From Gammaproteobacteria bacterium (GTDB taxonomy: Bacteria > Pseudomonadota > Gammaproteobacteria > Pseudomonadales > JADFDG01): a stretch of DNA of 64,000 bases. Position 1 is the stretch's first letter. Every line of letters begins with the position of its first letter. Location of the stretch: assembly GCA_018262975.1 (NCBI GenBank), contig JADFDG010000004.1:45961-109960 (forward strand). Reading direction: 5' to 3'. A program made the translations under genes and the position numbers. Under the pieces are notes generated by a model that saw only the letters and a program-made list of their open reading frames with translations, was not told the DNA's origin and did not search any database. Below are positions 45,915 through 58,742 of this stretch, in pieces.

Positions 45915-46517
45915 ATGTCAAAGTTCATTGTCGGTCTCACCGGGGGCATCGGCAGCGGCAAGACCGCCGCGTCCGACTGGTTCAAGGCCCAGGGTGTCGC
46001 CATCGTCGACGCCGACGTGGTGTCCCGCGAAGTCGTCGAGCCGGGCACGCCCGCGCTGGCGGCCATCGGCGCGCATTTCGGCAGCGAGGTGCTGCAGGCG
46101 GATGGACGTCTCGATCGCGCGGCGCTGCGCCGCATCGTGTTCGACAAACCCGACGAACGCCGCTGGCTGGAACAGTTGCTACACCCGCTGATCGCCCAGG
46201 AGATCGTGCGCCAGCTGGCGGCAGCCACGTCTGCCTACGCCATGCTGGTGTCACCGCTGCTGTTCGAGACCGGGCAGAAGGCGTTCGTGAAGCGCACGCT
46301 GCTCATCGACGTGCCGGAAGACGTGCAGGTGGCGCGGACCGCCACGCGCGACAAGGTGGAAGAAGCGCAGGTGAAGGCGATCATGGCCGCGCAGATGTCG
46401 CGCGCCGACCGCCGCGCCAGGGCCGACGACATCGTGGTGAATGACGGCACGCTCGCCGAACTGCATGCCCGGCTGGTGCCGCTGCACGCGCGCTACCTGG
46501 AACTGGCACAGGGCTGA
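45915..46517 (+). CDS. coaE: Dephospho-CoA kinase
   Basis: A 200-residue P-loop kinase for the last step of CoA synthesis. Walker A is in [17 protein letters not shown], followed by [18 protein letters not shown] and [10 protein letters not shown]-type lid sequences (LVSPLLFET). It lies 27 bases after pilD, as in Pseudomonas. The tracked ORF begins at a TTG three codons earlier; ATG 45915 matches the family start. Confidence 0.96.
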   Translation: MSKFIVGLTGGIGSGKTAASDWFKAQGVAIVDADVVSREVVEPGTPALAAIGAHFGSEVLQADGRLDRAALRRIVFDKPDERRWLEQLLHPLIAQEIVRQLAAATSAYAMLVSPLLFETGQKAFVKRTLLIDVPEDVQVARTATRDKVEEAQVKAIMAAQMSRADRRARADDIVVNDGTLAELHARLVPLHARYLELAQG

Positions 46518-46525
46518 CGCACGCC

Positions 46526-46735
46526 ATGGGCAACGACATCCCGGCGCAGCGCGGCCCGCTGGTCAAATGCCCCACTTGCGGCCGCAACGTTCATTACGAC
46601 AGCGGCAGTCCGTTCCGGCCGTTCTGCTCGGAGCGCTGCCGGCTGATCGATCTCGGGACCTGGGCCGACGAGAGTTACCGTATCCCCGAGAGCACGCCGC
46701 GCGACGGCGGGCTGCCATCCGACAGCGACGACTGA
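46526..46735 (+). CDS. yacG: DNA gyrase inhibitor YacG (zinc-binding)
   Basis: A 69-residue protein with the YacG zinc finger: [32 protein letters not shown]. YacG binds GyrB and inhibits gyrase (family knowledge). It lies eight bases after coaE and ends the pilBCD-coaE-yacG run. The C-terminus is short and acidic. The mutT-thiE fusion gene converges on it, with three bases between the stops. Confidence 0.95.
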   Translation: MGNDIPAQRGPLVKCPTCGRNVHYDSGSPFRPFCSERCRLIDLGTWADESYRIPESTPRDGGLPSDSDD

Positions 46736-46738
46736 TCC

Positions 46739-47692
46739 TTACTCCGGATCGCGGAGCATCCCGCGGATGCCGGCGATGCCGATGGCGCCGCTGGCGAGCG
46801 CATCGGCAAGCACGTCGTCGTGCATGCCACCCAATGCGTACACGGGCAATCCCGCACCCGCAGCCAGCGCCGCGAATTTTTCCCAGCCGAGCGTGCCTGC
46901 CCCCGGATGCGATGCGGTCGGCAGCACCGGCGACAACGTGGCGAAATCGATGCCCCGCACAAACGCCAGCGCCAGTTCGCGCGCATCGTGGCAGGACGCC
47001 GCGCACAGGGCCGCGGGCTTCTGCGTGCAGGCGGTGAGCGCCGTCGCGGTCAGGTGCAGGCCATCGGCACCGTGCAACGCGTCCAAGCCTCCACCCAGCG
47101 CCGCCTGCGTATCGCTGTTGAGCAGGATGCGCGCCGCCGGCAGGCGACTACGGATGCTGGCCACCAGCGCAGGAGCGCGTCGCGGCGCGGCCTTCAGGCG
47201 GACCTGCACCAGGCGCGCATCGACCCGCACCAGCGCCTCGACAAAGCGCGTTGCCTCCTCATCGTCGGTGATGTCCGGCGAAATCACGTAGCGTGGCGGC
47301 AGGCGCAGCGCCGCGATGATCGGCACGTCCGCCGGCGGATACTCCTCCGCGAGCATGTCGTCGGGATACACCCAGCGCAGCGGCTGGCCCTCGGCGCCAT
47401 GCGGCTCGCCCTGCCAGCGGGTGATGCGCCAGACATCCAGCAGCACGGTCTTTTCCGGGTAGGCGTGCTCGATGCGCAGCAGCGGCGCGATGGCCTGTAC
47501 CGTCACGCCGAGTTCCTCGCGGATCTCGCGCACCATGCCGTCGAACAGGCTTTCGCCCGCCTCCAGCTTGCCGCCGGGGAACTCCCACAGGCCCGCCAGG
47601 TGCTGGTGCGGCAGCCGCTGCGCCACCAGCACGCGGCCGGCGGCATCGCGGATCACCGCGACGGCCACGTGCACGATGCGCGGCGCGGTCAT
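46739..47692 (-). CDS. Nudix hydrolase (MutT) fused to a ThiE-like domain
   Basis: A 317-residue two-domain protein. Residues 1-130 form a MutT-type 8-oxo-dGTP diphosphatase domain with the full Nudix box GGKLEAGESLFDGMVREIREELG. Residues about 140-317 resemble thiamine-phosphate synthase (VDARLVQVRLKAAP, DALHGADGLHLTA, LPVYALGGM), but parts of the phosphate-binding pattern look degenerate. The same fusion beside argJ occurs in Pseudomonas. The start MTAPRIVHVAVAVIRD at 47692 lies five bases after argJ; the longer tracked ORF runs into argJ. Confidence 0.92.
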   Translation of the reverse strand: MTAPRIVHVAVAVIRDAAGRVLVAQRLPHQHLAGLWEFPGGKLEAGESLFDGMVREIREELGVTVQAIAPLLRIEHAYPEKTVLLDVWRITRWQGEPHGAEGQPLRWVYPDDMLAEEYPPADVPIIAALRLPPRYVISPDITDDEEATRFVEALVRVDARLVQVRLKAAPRRAPALVASIRSRLPAARILLNSDTQAALGGGLDALHGADGLHLTATALTACTQKPAALCAASCHDARELALAFVRGIDFATLSPVLPTASHPGAGTLGWEKFAALAAGAGLPVYALGGMHDDVLADALASGAIGIAGIRGMLRDPE

Positions 47693-47697
47693 CGGCG

Positions 47698-48915
47698 TCA
47701 GGTGCGGTATTCGGCGTTGATCTTCACGTAGTCGAACGACAGGTCGGTGGTGTACACGCGATCGCGTGCGCCGCCGCGTGCCAGTTCGACCCGGATGGTG
47801 ATCTCTTCCTGCTGCATCACCGCGGCGCCGCGCGCCTCGGTGTACGCTGGGCTCACACCGCCGTCCTTGACGATGCAGACGTCGCCCAGCCAGATGTCCA
47901 CCTGCGCCACGTCGAGGTCGGGCAGGCCGGCGCGGCCGACGCAGGCGAGGATGCGACCCCAGTTCGGGTCCGATGCGAACAGCGCGGTCTTCACCAGCGG
48001 CGAATGCGCGATGGTATAGGCCACCGCCAGGCATTCCTGGGTGTCGCGTCCGCCAACCACGTCGACGGTGACGAACTTGGTGGCGCCCTCGCCGTCACGC
48101 ACGATGGCCTGCGCCAGTTCGCGCATTACCGTGTCGAGCGCGGCGCGGAAGGCATCGGCGGCCGGGCCGCGCGCCGGGATGATCACCCCGGCGGCGCCGG
48201 TGGCGGCCAGCACGCAGGCGTCGTTGGTGGACGTATCGCCGTCGATGGTGATGCGGTTGAACGACTGGTCGACCGAAGCCGCCAGCCACGCCTGCAGGTC
48301 GTCACGCGCGACCACCGCGTCGGTGCACACGTACGACAGCATGGTGGCCATGTTCGGGCAGATCATGCCGGCGCCCTTGGAGATGCCGGTGATGGTCACC
48401 GGCTTGCCGCCGATTTCCACCTGCAGGCTCGACAGCTTCGGGCGCGTGTCAGTGGTCATGATGCCGTGCGCAGCATCAAGCCAGGCATCGGCACGCAGGT
48501 TGGCCACCGCCGCCGGCAGGCCGGCGACCAGGCGATCCATCGGCAGGCGCTCGCCGATCACGCCGGTGGAGAACGGCAGTACTTCGCGCGCCTGCACGCC
48601 GACGATCTTCGCCAGTGCCGCGCAGCTTTCCCGCGCGTCGGCCAGACCCGGCTCGCCGGTACCGGCGTTGGCGCAGCCGGTGTTGACCAGCCACAGGCGC
48701 GGCGCGCCCGCCGCCAGGTGCTCCTTCGCCACGCGCACCGGCGCGGCGCAGAACTGGTTCTTCGTGAAGGTGGCGGCCACGGTGGAACCCGGCGCCAGTT
48801 CGAACACCACGAGGTCGCGGCGGTTCTTCTTGCGGATGCCCGCCTCGGCGATGCCGATGCGCACGCCCGCAACGGGATGGATCACCTGCGAAACGGTTTC
48901 CGGGCCGACTGCCAT
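47698..48915 (-). CDS. argJ: Glutamate N-acetyltransferase / amino-acid N-acetyltransferase
   Basis: A 405-residue enzyme of the cyclic arginine pathway, transferring acetyl from N-acetylornithine to glutamate. It is made as one chain that self-cleaves. The cleavage and nucleophile region reads [21 protein letters not shown], with Thr of the ATM motif as nucleophile. N-terminal [28 protein letters not shown] and [20 protein letters not shown] are family hallmarks. It starts one base after the secA stop, so it is co-transcribed with secA. Confidence 0.97.
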   Translation of the reverse strand: MAVGPETVSQVIHPVAGVRIGIAEAGIRKKNRRDLVVFELAPGSTVAATFTKNQFCAAPVRVAKEHLAAGAPRLWLVNTGCANAGTGEPGLADARESCAALAKIVGVQAREVLPFSTGVIGERLPMDRLVAGLPAAVANLRADAWLDAAHGIMTTDTRPKLSSLQVEIGGKPVTITGISKGAGMICPNMATMLSYVCTDAVVARDDLQAWLAASVDQSFNRITIDGDTSTNDACVLAATGAAGVIIPARGPAADAFRAALDTVMRELAQAIVRDGEGATKFVTVDVVGGRDTQECLAVAYTIAHSPLVKTALFASDPNWGRILACVGRAGLPDLDVAQVDIWLGDVCIVKDGGVSPAYTEARGAAVMQQEEITIRVELARGGARDRVYTTDLSFDYVKINAEYRT

Positions 48916-48916
48916 C

Positions 48917-51622
<2,706 letters not shown>

Positions 51623-51763
51623 GGGGTCTCACTCGTGGCGGAAGGCGGCCTGCGCGGAAACTTCACCGGCAGGAAACAGAAGGCCGGCTGCGCGGGGCAA
51701 CCGGCCGCAAATCGCGGGGGATTCTACCGTATGGCGGCAGTCCGGGGGGACTGCCGGCGGCGT

Positions 51764-52723
51764 TCAGCCGCCGTTGGCCACGGGGCGGGCGGCGGCGAGG
51801 TAGCGCGCCGGGTCGACCGGCTGGCCGTGGCGGCGCACCTCGTAGTGCACGTGCGGACCGGTGGAACGGCCGGTACTGCCCAGCCGGCCGACGGCCTGCC
51901 CTTCCCTCACGATGTCGCCGACCCGCACGGACACCGCGCTGAGGTGGGCGTAGAGGGTGGAAATGCCGTCGCCGTGGCTGACCTCGACCATGCGACCGTA
52001 GCCGGCGTGGTCGCCGGCGTAGACCACCATGCCGGCGCCGGTGGCAACCACGTCGGAACCTGTAGGGCCGGCGAAATCGATGCCCTTGTGGAAGGCGATA
52101 TTGCCGTGGAACGGGTCGATGCGGTGCCCGAAGTCGGAACTCAGGTAACCGGTGTTGACGGGATTGCCGGCCAGGAAACTTTCCTCGCGCAGGCGCGCGC
52201 CGGCCAGCAGGCTGGCCAGCACCTGCAACTCCTGCTCGCGAGCGTCGATGCGGGCGGAAAGCTCATCGAGGGCTGTCACGAAATCCGGGGCCTGGAAAGC
52301 GGCGGCGTCGGTCGACTCCTCGGGGCCACCCACCGCCGGCGGGCGGCTGAAGTCGAAGTCCTGGCGACCAACCCGCGTGCTCTGCACCAGGCGCTCGCCC
52401 AGCGCGTCCAGGCGCAACAGGCGCGCCTGCATCTCGGCCACGCGCACGGTCAGCGCCTTGAGTTTCTCCTCGGCACGGGTACGCGCATCCACGACGGCCT
52501 GGCGCTGCGACTGCAGGCGTTCGCGCCAGGCCTCGGCGGTGTAGCGCCCGACGTCGCCGCTGACCAGCGGATCCCCGGCCTGGCTGGCGAAGAAAAGGTA
52601 GCCGCCCACCGCGCCCGACAGCGGCAGCAACAACAGCAGGGTCGCTGCCAACAGCACCCAGTGGCGCGGCAGGGCAAATGTGCGACTGATACCCCTCCGT
52701 GGGTCCAGTATGATCAGCTTCAT
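51764..52723 (-). CDS. M23-family metallopeptidase (LytM-type)
   Basis: A 319-residue envelope protein. One N-terminal transmembrane helix (HWVLLAATLLLLLPLSGAVGGYLFFA) anchors it, and a coiled-coil region (about 60-150) follows. The C-terminal LytM domain keeps the zinc ligands in HKGIDFAGPTGSDV and GPHVHYEVRRHGQPVDP, so it is probably an active peptidoglycan endopeptidase. Its position between secA and dciA/lpxC matches P. aeruginosa. Its start is only 30 bases from the divergent dciA start. Confidence 0.93.
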   Translation of the reverse strand: MKLIILDPRRGISRTFALPRHWVLLAATLLLLLPLSGAVGGYLFFASQAGDPLVSGDVGRYTAEAWRERLQSQRQAVVDARTRAEEKLKALTVRVAEMQARLLRLDALGERLVQSTRVGRQDFDFSRPPAVGGPEESTDAAAFQAPDFVTALDELSARIDAREQELQVLASLLAGARLREESFLAGNPVNTGYLSSDFGHRIDPFHGNIAFHKGIDFAGPTGSDVVATGAGMVVYAGDHAGYGRMVEVSHGDGISTLYAHLSAVSVRVGDIVREGQAVGRLGSTGRSTGPHVHYEVRRHGQPVDPARYLAAARPVANGG

Positions 52724-52753
52724 TGTTCAGTCTTCCAGGCAGCAGCCAGGCCC

Positions 52754-53257
52754 ATGTCCCGGGAAAGTCCCGCCGGTCCCCCCGCTCAGGGCAGGGAGGA
52801 TCAGGTATCCGGTCAGGTATTGAGACCCGAGGCTATCACCCGGGCGGGGGGTACGCTCGCGCGAATTTACCAATCCTTGGCCGAGTTCACAGCCCTGACG
52901 GACCACCTGCGACAAGTGGTCGACCGGCGGCTGGGTGCACACCTGTGGGTCACCGGCTGGCAGGACGGCGTGCTGCGGGTACGACTGGACCAGCCGGCCC
53001 TGGCCACCCGCTGGCGCTTCCAGGAGCCGATGGTGCGCCGCCAGCTGGCCCGGCTGCCGGCCCTGCGCGGACTGGTCGAGATACGCCTGGTGATGACCGG
53101 CGTGGATGGCCGGCCTGCCCCGGCCCGGCAAGACTCGCACCTGGACCGCGTGCCGGTGGCCGCGCTGCAGGAACTGGCCGCCAGCGAGACCCACGAACGC
53201 TTGCGGCGCGCACTGGCCGAACTGGTGGCGGCCGCCGAGCAGGCGCGCCGCCCCTGA
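52754..53257 (+). CDS. DciA-like protein (DUF721)
   Basis: A 167-residue protein. The DUF721 core LTDHLRQVVDRRLGAHLWVTGWQDGVLRVRLDQPALATRWRFQEPMVRRQLARLP forms a KH-like domain, and the ends are basic and polar. DciA proteins load the replicative helicase in bacteria that lack DnaC (family knowledge). The place between lpxC and the M23/secA genes matches P. aeruginosa. ATG 52754 is taken; the tracked 1738-residue ORF is mostly secA antisense sequence. Confidence 0.85.
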   Translation: MSRESPAGPPAQGREDQVSGQVLRPEAITRAGGTLARIYQSLAEFTALTDHLRQVVDRRLGAHLWVTGWQDGVLRVRLDQPALATRWRFQEPMVRRQLARLPALRGLVEIRLVMTGVDGRPAPARQDSHLDRVPVAALQELAASETHERLRRALAELVAAAEQARRP

Positions 53258-53264
53258 AACGCAT

Positions 53265-53286
53265 GACGCCGCCCGGAGGCGGCGTC
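53265..53286. terminator. Hairpin between converging dciA and lpxC
   Basis: GACGCCGCC-CGGA-GGCGGCGTC is a perfect 9-bp stem with a tetraloop just past the dciA stop and 24 bases from the lpxC stop. No strong T-run follows on either strand, so it would be a weak intrinsic terminator at best. Confidence 0.55.
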
Positions 53287-53309
53287 AGGAACCGGCGGAA
53301 TGGCGACGG

Positions 53310-54224
53310 TCAGCCGGCGGCCAGCGACGGCTGCACGTAGGACACCGGCGCCGACTTCTCGTCATCGAAGCTCACGATGTCATAGGCATCCTTCTGCGCC
53401 AGCAGGCTGCGGACCAGGCGGTTGTTCAGCGCGTGGCCGGACTTGTAGCCGACGTATTCGCCGATCACGTTGTGGCCCAGCAGGTACAGGTCGCCGATGG
53501 CGTCGAGGATCTTGTGCTTGACGAACTCGTCCTCGTAGCGCAGGCCATCCTCGTTGAGGATGCGGTAGTCATCGACGACGATGGCGTTTTCCACGCTGCC
53601 GCCCAGCGCCAGGTTCTTCGAGCGCATGTACTCGAGGTCGCGCATGAAGCCGAAGGTGCGCGCGCGGCTGACTTCCTTGACGAAGGAGGTGGCCGAGAAA
53701 TCCACGCTGGCCTGCTGACTGCGGCCGCGGAACACCGGGTGGTCGAACTGGATGGTGAAGTTCACCTTGAAGCCGTCGAAGGGCAGGAAGGTGGCGGACT
53801 TGTCCCCGTCGCTGACGGTGACTTCGCGCTTCACGCGGATGAATTTCTTCGGCGCCTTCTGCTCGGCGATGCCCGCCGACTGCAGCAGGAACACGAACGG
53901 ACCGGCCGAGCCGTCCATGATCGGCACTTCCGGGCCGGACAGCTCGACGATCGCGTTGTCGATGCCGAGGCCGGAGAAGGCGCTCATCAGGTGCTCGATG
54001 GTGGAAACCTTGACGTCACCGTTCACCAGCGTGGTGGACAGCGTGGTCTCGCCCACGGCATCGGCCGTGGCCTTGATGGACACTGCGGGGGAAAGGTCCA
54101 CGCGACGGAACACGATGCCCGCATCCACCGGCGCCGGGCGCACGGTGAGGTAGATCTTGGCCCCGGTGTGGAGGCCGATCCCGGTCGCGCGGATCACGTT
54201 CTGGAGGGTGCGCTGTCGAATCAT
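53310..54224 (-). CDS. lpxC: UDP-3-O-acyl-N-acetylglucosamine deacetylase
   Basis: The 304-residue zinc amidase catalysing the committed step of lipid A synthesis. Visible hallmarks are [23 protein letters not shown] at the N-terminus, [18 protein letters not shown] (zinc-ligand His), and [35 protein letters not shown] (zinc HxxxD and catalytic His). The start at 54224 replaces the tracked one, which runs into non-coding sequence. A 285-base gap separates it from ftsZ upstream. Confidence 0.98.
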   Translation of the reverse strand: MIRQRTLQNVIRATGIGLHTGAKIYLTVRPAPVDAGIVFRRVDLSPAVSIKATADAVGETTLSTTLVNGDVKVSTIEHLMSAFSGLGIDNAIVELSGPEVPIMDGSAGPFVFLLQSAGIAEQKAPKKFIRVKREVTVSDGDKSATFLPFDGFKVNFTIQFDHPVFRGRSQQASVDFSATSFVKEVSRARTFGFMRDLEYMRSKNLALGGSVENAIVVDDYRILNEDGLRYEDEFVKHKILDAIGDLYLLGHNVIGEYVGYKSGHALNNRLVRSLLAQKDAYDIVSFDDEKSAPVSYVQPSLAAG

Positions 54225-54475
54225 CGACGACTGACCTGCTGTAACTTGTTGTTTGCGAAGCAATTGCCCCCCGTAGCCCGAGGGGTCAGGGCAAATAGTA
54301 ACAAAGTTTTTCAAATTTCCCAAACCGGGCGGGGACGTGGATTCCCGGAGGGGGTTGCGGGAATACCGCAAGCGGCAGAAAAAGCCGGCCCGGGCGGAGG
54401 AAAGGACCCGGACCGGCAAGGTTCGGTTCCCCCGGTGCGGGTCCCGGGGGCCGATATTCTACATCTATTAAGCGC

Positions 54476-54501
54476 GCCGGGTGACTATCCGGTCACCCGG
54501 C
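54476..54501 (-). terminator. Hairpin downstream of ftsZ
   Basis: GCCGGGTGAC-N6-GTCACCCGGC, a perfect 10-bp stem, starts nine bases past the ftsZ stop. The minus-strand continuation GCGCTTAATAG lacks a good T-run. It may attenuate transcription into lpxC or protect the ftsZ mRNA 3' end. Confidence 0.55.
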
Positions 54502-54509
54502 AAGGCCAA

Positions 54510-55724
54510 TCAGTCGGCCTGGCGGCGCAGGAACGCCGGGATATCCAGGTAATCCATGTCACCCGCCGGGCGGGCAGCCGGCGTGCCGCCGGCTGCCGGA
54601 CGCTGGCGCAAGGTGGTCGGCTTGTCGTACTGGCTGTAGTCCGGGCGGGAAACGTCCGGGGCAGCGACCTGCCGGGTGGCACCCTGCACGACGTGCGCGG
54701 CCACCTGCGGACGCGCAGCGATCGCCGGGGCCGCCTCGACCACGCGCAGGCCCTGCGATGCCGCACGGCCGATGCCGGTGGCCACTACCGTGACGCGCAC
54801 CTCGTTCTCCAGCGTGGCGTCGAAGGCGGTGCCGATGATGATCTGCGCTTCCGGGGCGGCGAACTCGCTGACCGCACGACCGACCTCGTCGAAATCGCCG
54901 ATGGCGAAGTCCATGCCGGCGGTGATGTTCACCAGCAGGCCCTTGGCGCCCTGCAGGTTCACGTCTTCCAGCAGCGGGCTGTGCAGCGCGCGCTCGGCGG
55001 CTTCACGCGCCGCGCCTTCGCCGCGCGCCGAGCCGGTGCCCATCATCGCCATGCCCATCTCGCTCATCACCGTGCGTACGTCGGCGAAGTCGACGTTGAT
55101 CATGCCCGGGTGGAGGATCAGGTCGGCGATGCCCTTCACGGCGCCCAGCAGCACGTCGTTGGCGGCCTTGAAGGCTTCCAGCATGGTGGTGCGCGGACCG
55201 AGCACGGTCAGCAACTTTTCGTTGGGGATGGTGATCAGCGAGTCGACGTGCTCGGCCAGCAGCGCCATGCCGTGCTCGGCGGCCTTCATGCGGCGCGGAC
55301 CCTCGAACGGGAACGGCTTGGTGACCACCGCCACGGTGAGGATGCCCATGCTCTTGGCCACTTCCGCGACGACCGGCGCACCGCCGGTGCCGGTGCCGCC
55401 GCCCATGCCGGCGGTGATGAACACCATGTCGGCACCCTGCAGCATCTCGGCGATGCGGTCACGGTCCTCGATGGCGGCCTGGCGACCGATCTCCGGGTTG
55501 GCGCCCGCTCCGAGACCCTTGGTCACCTGGCTGCCCAGTTGCAGCAGCGTGCGCGCGGAGTGGCGCTTGAGCGCCTGCGCGTCCGTGTTGGCACAAATGA
55601 ACTCAACGCCCTCGACCTGGCAGGTCACCATGTGCTCGACCGCGTTGCCGCCGCCACCGCCCACGCCCACCACCTTGATCACCGCGTTCTGCGGCACGTT
55701 GTCGATCATTTCGAATTTCGGCAT
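54510..55724 (-). CDS. ftsZ: Cell division protein FtsZ
   Basis: The 404-residue tubulin-like GTPase forming the Z-ring. The tubulin signature [21 protein letters not shown]-terminal [18 protein letters not shown] and the T7 loop [11 protein letters not shown] are intact. The C-terminal linker (about 320-390) is Ala/Arg/Pro-rich. The conserved tail [14 protein letters not shown] binds FtsA and ZipA. A strong AGGAGG lies six bases before the ATG. It follows ftsA after 59 bases. Confidence 0.99.
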   Translation of the reverse strand: MPKFEMIDNVPQNAVIKVVGVGGGGGNAVEHMVTCQVEGVEFICANTDAQALKRHSARTLLQLGSQVTKGLGAGANPEIGRQAAIEDRDRIAEMLQGADMVFITAGMGGGTGTGGAPVVAEVAKSMGILTVAVVTKPFPFEGPRRMKAAEHGMALLAEHVDSLITIPNEKLLTVLGPRTTMLEAFKAANDVLLGAVKGIADLILHPGMINVDFADVRTVMSEMGMAMMGTGSARGEGAAREAAERALHSPLLEDVNLQGAKGLLVNITAGMDFAIGDFDEVGRAVSEFAAPEAQIIIGTAFDATLENEVRVTVVATGIGRAASQGLRVVEAAPAIAARPQVAAHVVQGATRQVAAPDVSRPDYSQYDKPTTLRQRPAAGGTPAARPAGDMDYLDIPAFLRRQAD

Positions 55725-55783
55725 GACTTCCTCCTAAGCTCCCGCAATCCTGTACTACTTGTTGTTTTCCCGCAAAACAAAAA

Positions 55784-57028
55784 TCAGAAATTTCCCTTGA
55801 ACCACTTGCTCAGGCGATCAAGCAAACCTTCACCGCCCGTACCCTTGCCCTTGCGATCCCGGTGCTCGTCGTCGCGCTTGCGGCGCGCGTAGTGCAACAG
55901 GCCGACGCTGGTGGCGAAGATGGGATTACCGGCGATCTCGTCGGTCACGCCCACCACGCCCTGGGGATAACCGAGTCGCACCGGCATGTGGAAAACTTCC
56001 TCCGCCAGCTCGATCGCCCCTTCCATCTTCACCGAGCCGCCGGTGAGCACGATCCCCGACGGGATCATCTCCTCGTAGCCGCTGCGGCGCAGTTCCGCCT
56101 GCACCAGGGTGAACAACTCGTCGTAACGAGGCTCGATGACCTCGGCCAGCGCCTGGCGCGAGAGGTCCTTCGGCGCGCGGTCGCCCACGCCGGGCACCTT
56201 GATCGTCTCGCCCGGCTTGGCCAGCTGGGCCAGCGCGCAGGCGTACTTCAGCTTGATTTCCTCGGCCGACGGCGTGGGCGTACGCAGCGCCATGGCGATG
56301 TCGTTGGTGACCTGGTCGCCGGCGATGGGGATGACCGCCGTGTGGCGGATGGCGCCGTTGTTGAAGATGGCCATGCCGGTGGTGCCGCCGCCGATGTCCA
56401 CCAGGCACACGCCCAGCTCCTTCTCGTCGTCGGTCAGCACGGCGTGGGCGCTGGCGTACTGCTCGAGCACCAGTTCGTCGACTTCCAGGCCGCACTTGCG
56501 GATGCATTTCTCGACGTTCTGCATGGCATTCGCGGCGCAGGTGATCAGGTGGACCTTGGCCTCCAGGCGAACCCCGGACATGCCCAGCGGCTCGCGCACG
56601 CCGTCCTGTTCGTCGATCACGTACTCCTGCGGGATGACGTGCAGGATGTGCTGGTCGGCGGGGATGGCCACCGCGGCGGCGGCGTCGATGACGCGGTCGA
56701 TGTCGGCCCGGACGACCTCGGTCTCGCGGATCGCGACGATGCCGTGCGAATTCATGCTGCGCAGGTGGCTGCCGGAAATACTCGCGTACACCGAGTGGAT
56801 CTGGCAGCCGGCCATCAGTTCGGCTTCCTCCACCGCACGCTGGATGGACTGCACGGTCGAGTCGATGTCGACCACCACGCCCTTTTTCAGGCCGCGGGTC
56901 GGGGTATTGATGCCGAAGCCCACCACCTTGATGCCGCCTTCCGGCAGGACCTGGCCAACGATCGCCACGACCTTCGACGTGCCGATGTCGAGACCGACGA
57001 TCATGTCACTGTTGCCCGTTCGAGCCAT
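55784..57028 (-). CDS. ftsA: Cell division protein FtsA
   Basis: A 414-residue actin-like membrane tether for FtsZ. Phosphate-binding motifs VGLDIGTSKVVAIVG and LVDIGGGTTGMAIF, the 1C domain, and a C-terminal amphipathic helix (LLDRLSKWFKGNF) are present. ATG 57028 (MARTGNSDM) is preferred over the GTG three codons earlier in the track; GGTGGGG lies just upstream. Its start lies inside the last codons of ftsQ. Confidence 0.98.
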   Translation of the reverse strand: MARTGNSDMIVGLDIGTSKVVAIVGQVLPEGGIKVVGFGINTPTRGLKKGVVVDIDSTVQSIQRAVEEAELMAGCQIHSVYASISGSHLRSMNSHGIVAIRETEVVRADIDRVIDAAAAVAIPADQHILHVIPQEYVIDEQDGVREPLGMSGVRLEAKVHLITCAANAMQNVEKCIRKCGLEVDELVLEQYASAHAVLTDDEKELGVCLVDIGGGTTGMAIFNNGAIRHTAVIPIAGDQVTNDIAMALRTPTPSAEEIKLKYACALAQLAKPGETIKVPGVGDRAPKDLSRQALAEVIEPRYDELFTLVQAELRRSGYEEMIPSGIVLTGGSVKMEGAIELAEEVFHMPVRLGYPQGVVGVTDEIAGNPIFATSVGLLHYARRKRDDEHRDRKGKGTGGEGLLDRLSKWFKGNF

Positions 57029-57839
57029 GTTCCCCACCCGGAGCCATCGCTCCCGTTGATGCTTTCGGGGCCGCCACCGGCGGCGCCCAGTGAACCGCGA
57101 ACCCGCCGATGTAGCGCAGGTCGACGCTGTCGATCCGCTCCGCCACCTCGTACAGGCGTTTCTCGTAGACGCGCAGGAAGCGGCGCAGGCGCGACAGTCC
57201 CTCCTCCTGGTCGACGCGAATGCGCATGCCGGTGCCGGTGACGATCTCCCACGACAACTGGTCGTTGAGTTTCAGTTCGCGCACCGACAGTCCCAGCGGC
57301 ATGAGCATGCTGTTGACGTTGCTGTAGAAGGACATGACCTGCACGGCCTTGTCCTCCGGGCCGACCAGCGACGGCAGCGTGCCGACGTCGGCGGCGTTCT
57401 CCGGCTGGAATACCTCGCCGGCATGGCTGATGAAGCCGTCGCCGTTCCAGTGCGCGACCGGCACCTTCTCGGTGACACGCACCACCAGGCCGTGCGGCCA
57501 GATGCGGTAAACGTCCACCGCGGCCACCCACGACAGGCCGCCGAGCTCGCGGGTGATGTCCGTCATCGGCACATCCAGCAGCGAGTGGCCGACCACCAGC
57601 GACGACAGCGAGCGCTCGATCTCGCCCTGGGTGTGCGGGCCGAAGGAACCTTCCACGCGCACGACCTCTATGCGGGTGACATCGGCCAGCCAGTGCACGA
57701 AGGCGACGCCGACGGCAATCACGAGGCCCACGGCGAGCGCGATGCCCGCCGGCGCGACGACGCGGCGCAGGAAGGCCGCGGCGCGCTGGCGGCGCGCCGT
57801 GCCTTCCCGTACCAGGTTGTCGTGCAGGGCCATGGTCAT
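57006..57839 (-). CDS. ftsQ: Cell division protein FtsQ
   Basis: A 277-residue bitopic protein linking early and late division proteins. A cytoplasmic N-terminus of about 25 residues precedes one transmembrane helix (IALAVGLVIAVGVAFVHWLA). Next come the POTRA domain (IEVVRVEGSFGPHTQGEIERSL) and the FtsQ beta domain with RIWPHGLVVRVTEKVPVAHW. The start is ATG 57839, overlapping the ddl stop (ATGA) with GGGGA upstream; ATG 57833 is possible. Its 3' end overlaps ftsA by about 20 bases. Confidence 0.95.
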   Translation of the reverse strand: MTMALHDNLVREGTARRQRAAAFLRRVVAPAGIALAVGLVIAVGVAFVHWLADVTRIEVVRVEGSFGPHTQGEIERSLSSLVVGHSLLDVPMTDITRELGGLSWVAAVDVYRIWPHGLVVRVTEKVPVAHWNGDGFISHAGEVFQPENAADVGTLPSLVGPEDKAVQVMSFYSNVNSMLMPLGLSVRELKLNDQLSWEIVTGTGMRIRVDQEEGLSRLRRFLRVYEKRLYEVAERIDSVDLRYIGGFAVHWAPPVAAPKASTGAMAPGGEHGSNGQQ

Positions 57840-58732
57840 GCGTTGATCCCCGACTCCCGCAGGATGTTGACGACGAGTTCGGCGAAATCGAGGCCGGCCG
57901 CGCGGGCCGCCATCGGCACCAGCGAGTGGTCGGTCATGCCCGGCACCGTGTTGATTTCCAGCAAGCGGAAGCGGCCCTCGCCGTCGAGCATGGCGTCGAC
58001 GCGGCCCCAGCCACGGCAACCCACGGCCCGGAAGGCGGCCAGCGCCAGTTGCTGCAGCTCGGCGACACGGTCATCCGGCAGGCCGCAGGGGCACAGGTAC
58101 TGGGTGTCGTTGCGGATGTACTTGGCTTCGTAGTCGTAGAACTCGCCGGCGTGCTTCAGGCGGATCGGCGGCAGCGCGCGCTCGCCGAGCACCGCGCAGG
58201 TGAACTCGCCGCCGCTCATCCACTCTTCCACCACCACGTCGCGGTCATATTTGTGCGCGGTGGCCAGCGCGACGGCGAATTCCGCCGCGTCGTTGGCCTT
58301 GCCCATGCCGATGCTGGAGCCTTCGCGGGCCGGCTTGACCATCACCGGGAAGCGCCCGGCCACCAGTTGGTCGACCCACACGCGTTCGCCGCTGTAGGCG
58401 CGGAAGCCCGGGGTCGGCAGGCCGCAGGCCTGCCACAGCAGCTTGGTGCGGATCTTGTCCATGCCGATCGCCGAGGCCATCACGCCGCTGCCGGTGTAGG
58501 GCAGGCCGATGGTTTCCAGCAGGCCCTGCAGCGCGCCATCCTCGCCGCCGCGGCCGTGCACGGCAATGAAGGCGGCGTCGAAGCGCTTGAGCGCCGGGAT
58601 GTCCAGGCTGCGGGTATCAATGCCCTCGGCGTCGATGCCGCGCGAGCGCAGAGCCTCGAGAACGGCATTGCCGCTCTTCAGGGAGACTTCGCGCTCGGCA
58701 GCGGTGCCGCCGAAAAGTACTGCGATCTTCAT
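57836..58732 (-). CDS. ddlB: D-alanine--D-alanine ligase
   Basis: A 298-residue ATP-grasp ligase making D-Ala-D-Ala. Landmarks are KIAVLFGGTAAEREVSLKSG, GRGGEDGALQGLLETIGLPYTGSGV, VMVKPAREGSSIGMGKAND and the metal site FRLLEINTVPGMTDHSLVP. The short length fits the DdlB type found in dcw clusters. It overlaps ftsQ by four bases and lies ten bases after murC. Confidence 0.98.
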   Translation of the reverse strand: MKIAVLFGGTAAEREVSLKSGNAVLEALRSRGIDAEGIDTRSLDIPALKRFDAAFIAVHGRGGEDGALQGLLETIGLPYTGSGVMASAIGMDKIRTKLLWQACGLPTPGFRAYSGERVWVDQLVAGRFPVMVKPAREGSSIGMGKANDAAEFAVALATAHKYDRDVVVEEWMSGGEFTCAVLGERALPPIRLKHAGEFYDYEAKYIRNDTQYLCPCGLPDDRVAELQQLALAAFRAVGCRGWGRVDAMLDGEGRFRLLEINTVPGMTDHSLVPMAARAAGLDFAELVVNILRESGINA

Positions 58733-58742
58733 CGTCGGGCCT

